Assembly: GCA_024509875.1 (NCBI GenBank)
Contig: JAMPIV010018952.1
Coordinates: forward strand, 62,001-126,000
Source of the DNA: Oreohelix idahoensis
Lineage: Eukaryota > Mollusca > Gastropoda > Stylommatophora > Oreohelicidae
Direction of reading: 5' to 3'
Length of the DNA stretch: 64,000 nt
This document shows, in pieces, positions 41,601 to 53,600 of the stretch. Below the pieces are notes generated by a model that was not told the origin of the DNA, ran no database searches, and saw nothing but the letters and a program-made list of their open reading frames with translations. The translations under genes were made by a program, and so were the position numbers. Numbering within the stretch: the stretch's first letter is position 1; every line of letters begins with the position of its first letter.

Positions 41601-44600
41601 TCCATCACATCGTGATTTGTTAAAGTCATGCACTTTACAATAAATAAAGGGTTGAAATAAAAGATTTTATGACATTACAATGTGTTTTACTGTACTTTTT
41701 AGTAATATTGCTTACAAAAAAAAAAAACAAGGTACACAACAGTCACAAACACAAATTAAGAATAATCTGTACATAACACACACACACACACAGAGATCGG
41801 TCATTAGAACAACATATCCATTAGTGGAGGCACTCTTCCTTTTACTAGACATGATTGGGAAACAGTACACACACTTACATCACAAATGAACAATGGAGAC
41901 TGATAAATGATGTGTGAGGACGTGATGTCACAACCAGTGGAAATTAATGTTTATAATCAAACACTGTCTGGTTTTGGTTTTAAGGACTTTCTTCATTGCA
42001 CATGGACTACATTACCCAGGAGACCAGGACATTAGGAGCACTGGTTCTGACAAAAATTTTCCATAAATTATATTCTCTCTACTGGGAATTGAACCCGGAG
42101 TAGGGATCGAAGAGGGAAGGCAAACCCGGTCCCAAAAAATGCTGTGCGGAAGTCGGATAGGCCGAAAGGCGCAAATACCGCAGCTTCGCTGTAAACGGAC
42201 ACAACGCAACCAACGTCCTTTTCAGGACGAACGAGGAAGAAGAAGAAGAACCCGGTTCCTCTAGAATTCGAGTCGGGTGCCATACCTCTTAACCACTCCG
42301 ACCCCTATCTGACACAGTCAGTGTTTTTAAAGTTCAGTGCAGTAGATAGAGTAATTTTGTAGCTTGTTAATAGCTCATAAGATTACAGCTAATTTGTGAG
42401 TTTTATGGTTTGTGGACAATAAATAATCTGTTGTATAATATACTTCTCATACGAACAGGGTAATTATGTTCCGGGCAGCGAGGAGATCCTGAACTTACAA
42501 AAGGAAGAGTTTGACACAATACTGGCCCTTTCCATTACTAAGTGGATTCACCTGAACAATGGAGATGATGGTTTAAAGCTTTTCTTCCAGAAGATTTACC
42601 GTCAGCTGCGACCAGGTGGTAGATTGATCCTCGAACCCCAGCCATGGTCAACTTACAGAAAACGAGCCAAGCTGTCGGTAAGTTTTAACACGACGCAGAA
42701 TGAATTAATAGTTTTTTGTTTTTTTTAAATTAATGAAGAAAAATATCCCATTCAACCTCTGATGCGTTATAATTAGGATATATATTGTTTTCAATTCCAA
42801 ATAATATGAACAACTGCCGATATGAGAAAGTGTCAAATCATTGTAAATGGGGAAAATCACAATTATCAATTATGCTTATATGTTTAAAAAAAAAAAAATG
42901 AACAAAATCAAGAAGAAACTCTAAACAACAATAATATTAAAGTGGAGAGGTGTAAAGGCCTGGTGGTTCCAGTTATATAACTGACTTTAACAGATATTTA
43001 ATTGACTTTCATCTGTTTGTAAGAACAGCATCAGACCTTCACATTCCCAACCACTGTATATTAACCTTTGTTCGTGTTAAATATTGTTTGACTATATTAT
43101 GTAGTTCCCTAGGTCTGTCTATTCTTAACACCTCTACTATATTTGTAGGTAAATTTGATGCTTGCAAATAATCCAATATTGGTATTCTCATTTGTTCATA
43201 CCTCTTACATTTTAACAAGAAATGTTCTATATTATTGTCTTGAAGACATCCTGCACAGTAAGGTTCTTCTATTCTGAAATAGCCTTTTCCCAACTGTAGT
43301 CTGAGAAGTTTCTTATTACTGGGAATTTTCAATTCCCTTGATATCTGACATTTTCTTGTTGGTGCCTTGAACATCTTATATGCATGTCTTCCTTTCAGAT
43401 TTTTATCCCACTCTGCTTTCCATTCATCTATTATTAAATCTTTAATTAAGCTCTTAATCTCTGATTTACTCATCCCTACATTTATTAGATTTTTATCAGA
43501 TCTACCTTTCTTGGCTTCTTTATCTGCCTTTTCATTTCCCTCTATGCCAACATGTGAAGGTATCCAAGCAATTAAGACTGAACATCCTCTGGAATATAAG
43601 TATGTGGTAGCCAGAAATATCTCGTCTGCTATGTCTACTACATTCTCGTAAATTTCTAAGTGTTTGAATTGTTGAAAGAGAGTCAGTTAAAACTGTTTGT
43701 TTTTTGGGAGGGTTATTAGAGAATATTTCTAGTGCTTTTAGTATTGCCACCATCTCTGCAGTGAAAATGGATGTATTTTCCGTGATGCTATATTCTTTTG
43801 CCATTTTCCATATCGGAATATAAATTCCTGTCCCCAATTTGCCATCCTCTCCCTTGGATCCATCTGTGTATACAGTAATGCTGTCTTTTGATATTTGTTG
43901 TGTGTATATGTATATGTATTTTAATATTTAATAATATAATGTTTTTAATGTTTTCTATATTAAATGTTTTCTTAAGTATTTCTGCTAGGTGGTAGTCCGT
44001 GTCTGGTTTCTTGATCTCCCAGGGTGGAATCACTGGCTTGTATTCACAACTGTTATTAATTGATGTAATTAATGTACCCAGGTGGATAATCTCCTCCATA
44101 CACTTCCATCCTGTAGGGTATCTAGTGGTATTCATTGGATTGTCTTGAGTTGTTAGTTGGCATCTGGTAAAAGCTGTATGTGCTGGGTGAGACTTATCTA
44201 ACATAACTCTGTTCATGCAATTTAGTCTTAACTCCTTTCTCCGTAATTCTAAGGGTAGAATTCCTAAAGCCACCTCTATAGCTCCCATTGATGTTGATCT
44301 GATTGCACCTGCTATTGTACATAAAGCCTTATGCTGAATTCTAATTTAATCTTGTTACTGTGTGCAGCAGAGTCATATATTATACTTCCATAAATCTATT
44401 TTTCCTCTAATAAAAGATTTATAAAAAGTGAGCATTGTCTTAGTGCTTGCACCCCATCCATTACCTTTCAAATATAAGTTTGTCAATCCTGTGCAAGACT
44501 CCACTAGTTTATCTATGTGTTTATTCCAGTTTAGCTGTTGGTCCAATGTCATTCCTAGATATCAGGTGGTTTGCTTTGTATTAATGTTTTGCCCTTGGAT

Positions 44601-47600
44601 ATTTATGTCTATAATTTTATTTTTTACAACCCTACCTTTACTGAAGATCATTCCCAATGTTTTTTTGTTTTTTTTGTATTCAGTGAAAAACCCCATTTTG
44701 TCATCGAATTACATACTTTATTTATTTGCTTTTGTAGATCATTATATAATTTTGGCAGATGTTTCCCAGTCCTCCATATAGCAACATCATCTGCAAACTG
44801 TGACAATTTATTTGTTATATCATTAAATTCTTCACCTAAATCATTTACCATTATTGTAAAAATTGGAGATATTACTGATCCTTGTGGTATTCCATTTTGT
44901 TGTTCATACAGTTCTGATCTATGTTTGTTTACCTGAACAGTGAAATATCTATCTTGCAGAAAATTCTCAACATAATTATATATTTTACCGGTTACTCCTA
45001 TCTTCTTCATTTTAGAGAGAGCACCCTCTCTCCAGCATTCATCATAAGCCCTAGCTATATCTAGAAATACTACTACAGATTTTTCTTTCTTTTGAAATCC
45101 TGATTTGACGTCATGTTCCAATTTAATTATCTGATCCATAGTGCATCTGTTCTTCCTAAATCGTGACTGAGTTTGATTATATAAATTATTCTCTTCCAAA
45201 TAAAACTTTGATCTTTTATTTACTATGGTTTCTAATATTTTACATAGATGGGAAGTTAAAGAAATTGGCCTGTATGAACTGGCATCATGGGCATCTTTTT
45301 CTGGTTTTAGTATGTTTTATTCATTAATGAAAGTCATTTATTAGAGTTTATTGACCACGTATGTTTTTTTAAAGCTGAGGTTTTAAAGTCAAACAGGAAG
45401 AGGTGAGATTAGTTCTCCTTGGAGCATAGGTCCACAACAAAAACATGCTGTGCATCTGTTATAAGATTTTTCCATGCATTCTTTATTCCTGTCATGTCTC
45501 TCTCCAGTTGTAACCAGGGTTGTGGAGTCGGTCAAAGAATTGTCTGACTCCTGAAATTATAGAAGCCTGACTTCGACTTCAGTTTTTTTACTAGTTATAT
45601 GGCATAAAATTATGCACTTATATGGAGTTATATGTATAAGTGGGGTTTTGTCGTGTGGTGAGTATTGGGGCCGCTACGACAGTAGTTTTTGCCAGGAATA
45701 GCCTATGAGATATTAGGTAGAAGGTCTCCAGAAATTCGCTCGTTAAGAAAGGATAAAGACCTATCTGAGATAAGGACAAGAAGAAGGGAATGCGAATGCT
45801 TTCCACTGGACAGTGTTTTCTAGTGAATTATGGAAAAAGTTCTGTTTCCCCACGACCTTAGCTTCTGCCCTTAGTTCCTGTAACAGAAAAAGCCCCCAAT
45901 CTCATCTGAGTGTAGAAATTTACCTATATGTAAATATTTAACACCGACAGCATAAGTGATACATTAACGAACTAGATAATGATCAAACGATTATTGGGTT
46001 TATTAATTAAATATCCACACTTATAGGGTTAGTAGGGATTAGCACGTGATGATGGTAAACGATTCACACACAATTAAACACAGATGAGATATGAGTATGG
46101 TAGTTAATTAAATAGAAGAATGAACTTGTGTAAAGCTAAATGATGATATGATATGATACGTGTTACCAAAATGGTGAGTAATCTACACAGTCCATGTGTC
46201 TAAATGCTTCACTCAGGTAGGATGATTCACATGTATGCATAGAATGTCCCAAGTTGTTATAAGGTATATTGAGTGGGGTATCTCTTAAGTCGAGGATGTT
46301 CTGAATCAATTGATAACACACTGCACGTTTTGGTCATATTGGATTACATTTTCAAAACTTTTTTTTATGTTATTTGATGGATTTTTGATAACTTCAATAC
46401 AAAACAAGTTGTAGGACTTTGAATATAGTGTCAAAAAATAGTAACAAATTTTGCTAAATTTTACATTACTTTTTGCAATAAATTAAAAGTTTGATCAGAT
46501 ACTTATAATCGATCATGCAAAAAGTTTTAAAAGATTATGAGCAATATATGTGCCAATTCTTATGTCAATTAATACATAAGTGTGGAAGTTGTAAGAAAAT
46601 TAGAATGAGAAAAATAGATTTTGAGAAAATCGCATTTTTCTCCATAAATAGACTATAATTAAATAAGTATGTAATATTACCCCTAAAAAATAAAATTGTT
46701 TACTTATCATTTAGAACATTCTGGCAGCATAGCCAGCTTCCTCTGCAGCTTCCTATCTGGCTTTCTGTTGAAATTTGTGCCTAATTTCCTTCCTTTTCTT
46801 AGTGCAGTTTTCTGCCATTTTAGAGCTGAGCAACGTTTCTTTGTTCTATTTCAATTTGCTAAGGCTTTTTTATTTATTAAGCTATGAATACCAAACTTAA
46901 ACACAACGTTTATCATTACACTGTAAAAAGTTTGGCAGATTGGATTTTTGATACCTTTAATTTAAAAAAAAAAGTTGTAGGACTTTGAATTGAGACATCA
47001 ATACTAACAAAGTTTGCTAAATTTTACATTACATTTTGCAATAAATCAAAAGTTTAATCAGATACTTAAAAATCGATCTAACAAAAGTTTTACAAGATTA
47101 TGGACAATATATGTGCCATTTCTCATGTCAATTAATTCAGAGGTTTGGAAGTTATAAGAAAATTAGGATGAGAAAAATAGAATTCTATAAAATCACATTT
47201 TTCAATATAATTAGAATATAATTCAATAAGTATGTAACACTACAGCAAAAAAAATAACTTACTTGTCATTCAGAACATACCGGCAGCATATCCAGCTTCC
47301 TCTGCAGCTTCTTGTCTGGCTTTCTGTTGAGATTTGTGCCTAGTTTCCTTCCTTTTCTTAGTGCAGTTTTCTGCCATTTTGAACTGAGCACGAGACGTTT
47401 ACGCTTTCTTGCTCCTGCCAGTCGACAAACCTCTTTTCCACTGTTCAGCCCCATGACTTTCTTGAAAAATATAGCAGCCTCAGGTCCTTCATTAAATTCA
47501 GCAACTGCACTTAGAAGGCAGAATTCCATGCACTTTCGTGAATGGAAGATATGCTTTGGCACTTTACTATAGGTCCCATTCCTGATAACAACGATGATAG

Positions 47601-50600
47601 AACTGCAACTTTGTTCACACTGAATGAATTATGTTCATCAACCAGTGATGTGTACGTTGATGCAACGGTTTTGTTGCAAACACAACAATTCACTTTGATG
47701 TGTTGAACAAGACCTCTCTTGGCCTTATTATTAATTTCTGCAGACAGCTTCCCATAGCATTCTGGGCATGCAAGCTGACTAACAAGGTTACATAACTCAA
47801 GACATACAAGTATTAACTATAGTTCTGGAGACTGTATTGTTAGGTGTTGAAGCTTCTTGCACCAATGAGGCACTTAGTTCCAGCTTTTTACAGAACTGTG
47901 GAGTTGCTGTGGGATAAAGAGGTAGAAGTTGTAGATGAGCTTGTGCTGGCTCCCTCATTTACAGCTGAAGCTGACAGCATAACCTCAGGCAGACTAGGCT
48001 CATTAGGGGGACCATATGGCTCTGAAAAAGTACATAAATAATCACAGCTCAAGAAACATATGTCGATGGCGATGGATAGGACACACACTGAGGAAACCTG
48101 TTGATAGCACTACAAGGCAGTCCTTGTTCTGGAACCCCCAGGGCAAGAGAAGCAGAGGTAGACCAAGAAGCACATGGAGAAGAGAGCTGGAAACAGGTGA
48201 AAATGATCAGGAGAACGTGGAAAGAACTTGAGATGATGGCACGTGACAGGAGGACTTGGCATGTGTTTGTTGAAGGCCAAGCTCCTTTGGGAGTGGAGGG
48301 TTATGAATGAATGAAGAAACATATGTCACATGCTTATAAATACCATGATAATTTATCGTAGAATGTAGAATCATGTTATTTTGTCAAACCAGATAAAATA
48401 TGATTACTCTTTACAGCCAATGCGTTTACTAATAGCTTATTCGCATATGACTTTTTTTTAAAAAGTATATCGTTGAACCCTGTATGGGTTATAATTAGGA
48501 CATATTATGTATTAATTCAAGAAAATTAAGTCAGATTTCCAATATCCAAATATAGTACCTTCTTCCCCCCTCCACTCAGTCCTAACAGAGTAAATCGAAA
48601 CCAAATATGTGTAAATGTTTCTTTATGTGACCTCACCACATGTGACTGCCTGGCTTTTTACAAGTGATTAATTTTGTACCATTACCATACCAAAATTAGC
48701 GGCTTTTACCTGCACTGTCTTGGTTCCATCGCTTCACTCTGGCCTTTTCTAGTTTTAGATGACGAAAGCTATTCTTTTTTCGAAGCATTTTCACACAAAA
48801 AGTTCTGAAAAATGAGACTAACTAAATGTGAATACATAAATTATGAATCCGACGCCATAGTGTAAACACTGTGATTACAAGTCACATGGATTCAAACAGC
48901 CAATGAACAGTTTAGAATAGTGTGCTCTACCTACATAGAAAAAGCAAATGTCAGCGAACGCCCGACGATTTCCATATATGGAAATAATCGGTTAAATATG
49001 CGACCTATAAATTCTCGATTTTGGCGGGAATAATTTTGTTACTGAAATTAATGAACTACATCACAGGATTCCCCAGATCTAGGCGAATCCAATGATGTAT
49101 AATACATAGGGGTGTAAGCTTGGTTGCTATGGAAGACACACGGTCTAACTAGACATATTTTCTCGAGTTTGAGAAAATCTCTCCTTACCATACCTTTATC
49201 AAAGTTAAAATACATATTGTTAGAATGCATTTTGACATTTAATTCTGTTATATTTTGATTCAGGAGATGCTAAAGTATCAGAAAATGAACTAATCCCAGA
49301 ATCCTTATTTTTTCGACTTCGACCAAAATTTATCACATGCTCCTCCCCTTAAGAGTGTTGCACTTGGTATAAATATGAGATTCAACTTTTGAGCTCTTTA
49401 GATTGACTTCAGATGGTAAGCTTCCGATGGAGCTGAACTTGATATGAGTAATCAACTGTGAGCTTTAGCTTGACTTATGTAGTAAGCTTTCAATGGAGCT
49501 GAACTTGATATAACTATGTATTGAACTTGTGTGCACGTGATAAAAGGTGACGAAAAATGCTGCGTCCACTGTCTTAATTGTGGGCAAGTAAATATTCCTT
49601 TTTAAGTGAGGAATGAAGGATGTCCTATGGCGAATTCTGCTAGCCAAATGTCCGTTTTGATAACTTATTTCTGGTTAGACGTCAGACATGTAGCATGTAG
49701 ACTCAGACTTCTGATGGACTTCTTTTCCCATAGCAAAATCCTTTAAGAACACAATATACCACAGATATAAATTATTTTATCCACACTGAATAAACATGTG
49801 TAGTTAGGCTAGGCCACAATGTTGAAAAAAACTTGACTGCCTCTAACGAGCTGTGCGGTACAATATATCGCTGGTTTAGCCATTGTGTCAGAGAAAATCT
49901 AACTCCTACCCTCAACCAATTACCAGGCGTGCATCTTGCAACCCAGACCTTGGATCTCTGTTGTTTCCTGTCAGTCTAAAGAGTGGGTTGGGCAATTCGC
50001 CATCATCTTTCGTTCGCGTTGCCTGTCAGTCTTGTCCAGACCGCGCAGTGTTTGCTGATTGGTCGGCTAGAAAAATCCACCCATCCTCTGTCACAAGCCT
50101 GGCTGTCCCTTGTCTCTTGCATGCCGGCTAACAAGTCCATTTGTCATGCGCAATGACCGTCGTCTCCCATCTGGAAACAAAGGTTGTTGTTCTGCGTCGA
50201 GGGCCTTTGATATCACACTCCTGGAGTTCATTGTTTGTGTGGCCATTGTATCGTGCGTGATGGTGACCGTGTTTTGTTTAAACAACGGCTTAGACTAATC
50301 TTTTGTGTCTGCCGCACCATCCTCAAAATTAACAATGGTCCAATGTGATATGTCTCTTGAGGTTTCTACAGGGAATTAGAAATCAAAGGAATTGTACCAT
50401 GCCCAGGGGTTTGATTTTGATGAAACCAGATGTATTTCATCAGTTTTATCACAAGACAATGTGGACTTGAAAAGATAATGCCAGGTGTGGGACTCAATCA
50501 AGTCGCGAGTAATAAAGACTACAGTTTAAAGTCCAGTCGGGATTAAAGATTACTAGAACAAAAATGTTAGAGCAAATGTGGGATGAAAGAGCACAAGGTG

Positions 50601-53600
50601 GGAGAAAATAAAATAAGAAAGGTGTAGGAAAAGATAGAGCGATAAGGCTTTGGCGCTCGTGTATCACAGGTATATTGGTGAATACACGATTTTCATAGAT
50701 TACATTTTTAACTATTCATTCACTCATACAATAACACAAAACAAAAACTCAAAAAAGTATTTTTAAAATGTGATAACTTTTATTTAAATTGAATTAGTTC
50801 GTAAAAAAAAGGATCACTTCTAATGGTCTGGCATTGTTGCTCAAGTCGGATTTGATTATTCTGAGGGTCGCAAAGAAACACTAACCGGCTTCATACATTT
50901 TTTTCTTATTTAAACTTCAATATACATTGGGAGTACGTTTTTTAAGGCCCAAAAGGGAGAAAAAAATTTCTTGACTTACACTCGAGTATGTACAGTAGGT
51001 GAAACAAGGCTGTATTATGTCACCACTACTTTTTGGAATAGCTATTGATTGGGTTATGAGAAACTATACCCACAATGAACAATTGGGTATAAAATGGACA
51101 AATGGAAAATTCCTGGGGGACCTGGATTTCGCAGATGATGTAGCATTCTTAAGTTCAACACCAAGACAATCCCAAGAAGCAATAAATAATTTGTGTCATC
51201 TCTCGGTTAAAATTGGTCTCCAAATAAATGCCTCTAAAACTAAAGCTATGAACTTTTCTAACGAGACCTTTGATATCATCTTGAACGGGGAAAAACTACA
51301 GAAAGTTGAAAGTTTCAATTATTTAGGCAGTAAAATGACTCAGGATGGTGACACAACAAGAGAAATCCATACTAGAATTGCTTTGGCAGCTAGCGCCTTC
51401 AATAGCTTATCTAACATTTGGAAATTACGATCATTGAATATACATACCAAGCTTCGTCTGTTTAATTCAAATGTTATCTCAGTGTTAACATACGGCTGTG
51501 AGAGTTGGAAAATAACAAAATCATTGGAGAACAAGCTGAATACATATGCCTTACAGTAGATATGCATGATGATAAATAGATCCACAGAAATGAGGAAAAT
51601 CTTCTTTTGCAGGACCCAGAGGATAGCCATGTTGAAAATAAAAGGAAATTTATAACTAAAGGTGTTGTTAAAAAGTGAAGTAAAATGGTGACTTCTGGTA
51701 GTGGTGGTGTATGTGACGCACTGATGTTTGTATTTCAGTAAATTTAACATTGCCATATGCCTTGTATTCACAGCCTGAGCTTTTTGTGAAATATCAGTCA
51801 ATCAAACTAAAACCTGAGGGCTTCAAACACTACCTGCTGTCCATTGGATTTGTAAAATGTGAGGTCATTGGTGTGCCAGTTACCAAAGCAAAAGGTGAGT
51901 TAATGCTGAATGTTGTGGCAAAAGCTGTGTCTTGACCACCAGCAGATGAACATCTTGTGGTGCATCTATGGTTCTTTTCACTTTCATTTGCGTGGGGATA
52001 GTTGAAATTATTGAATGATATAATCAAATTTATTTTTAAAATTTTTTGTTGCTTTGTGTTGTGTGTTTCTTCTGTCTTCTGTCTCTTATCTTGATGGTGC
52101 ACTCTGATAGACTCTTTCCTGTCCATCTGTTGATGTTATCTTCCCCTTGCACGTTTGCCTTCAACTCTCCCTTCTATTATGGTCTTCCGCAAGGTGTTAT
52201 GCCTTTTTATGTGGCCAAAGTATTTTAGCTGTCGAACTTTGTAATACTTCTGAGGGTATTTTAACACCTAATCAGAGTGTGCTTCTGCTTCGTAAATCAT
52301 TATCTTGATGATAACCTCTAAGTTCACAAACTAGCTCATTGTATTCTGATTCATATCTTATGCTGTCTGGGTGTTTTCCCCACACTCTCTCTAATTCTTC
52401 TTCTTCCGTCCTTAGCCACCGACCGTCAAAGCCGTCAGTGGCCATTACGCCTAGTGGCGTCTTAGGGCAACAGCAGATAGGTTTTCTTTGCCATTGTTTC
52501 CCATCACGCCTAGTGGCGTCTTTAGGGCAACGGCAAATCAGCCCATCTGCTGTTGTTTCCGTAATCGAAGTGACTGGCAAACGGGTGATCAGCCCGTTGT
52601 TTCTCTCTCTAATATCATCCTTATATTCTGCCTTTACTTCATCATGTAAAACAAATTGTCACATGAACCACTGCAGCGAATGTATGTGACTGCTTGGTGT
52701 AGGTTTGCTGTCAGGGGGACCAGATGCAGTTGTGGTTCAATGCTGAATAAATGCAGAGGAAAATGATGATGATAATATTCTGCTACTGTCGTTATAATTT
52801 CTTGATTACAACAAGGATTTTTGGCCCCCAAAAAATAATAAAAACAATCCCTTTAAAAAAATTAACATTACACCTTGAGATTCCCCTTTCAGGAAAATTG
52901 TTAGAACATTTTTTTTAGTGTAAAAACAATGAGGCTGCAGAAGACAACAATGGTAAGTAGTTTAGTAAATCTTTAGCCTTCAAAATAACCTCATATGGGC
53001 ATACAGTTTAGTCTTCAAAGTAACCTCATATGGGCATACAGTTTAGTCTTCAAAGTAACCTCATATGGGCATACAGTTTAGCCTTCCAGCAATGGTAACA
53101 TTGAATTTAATAAATTTAATAATACATATAATTATTATTGAACATTTAAATTTTTAGTTCATATTTTTATTAGAGAGTTTTGAAGGGTAGTTCATATCTT
53201 ATTTGCTCTGTTCTTGTTGCAGGTTTCCGTCGTCCCCTGATTCTGTTCACAAAATCAGACAACAGACAGACCCCAATTGTTGTGATCGTTGATAATGTAG
53301 ATGTCCGTGACGTTTGCCAGGAATGTGGAAACACAGACAAATCACTGTGTGACCATCCACAATTCACAGGCATGCGACGAGGGCCCTATGCAAGCCACAT
53401 GTATGACCACATCGGTTACCCCTATACGTCATCAGACTCTCCATACATCTCGATGTCACGTACATATTCAAGCAACAGTTATTCTTTCAGTGTGCCTAGT
53501 GGTGACGAATCCATTTTAAATCCTACAGAAGGTGATAACACACATGGAGCTGGTAGAAGTGATTATTCTGGAGGATTTCAAGATAATAGTGAAGTGTGGG

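Larger units (their letters stand above)
42990..45315 (-). mobile_element. LINE family 8 (RT plus RNase H), 5'-truncated
   Basis: Minus strand in MEPCE intron 2. From 45315: a [12 protein letters not shown] motif, then the open RT part 45199-44648 ([72 protein letters not shown]). The thumb is at 44288-43788 and RNase H at 43837-43532 ([30 protein letters not shown]). The C-terminal Cys tail is at 43473-43039 ([30 protein letters not shown]). Frameshifts separate the four parts, so it is dead. The order RT then RNase H fits I/Jockey-type groups. Confidence 0.85.
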
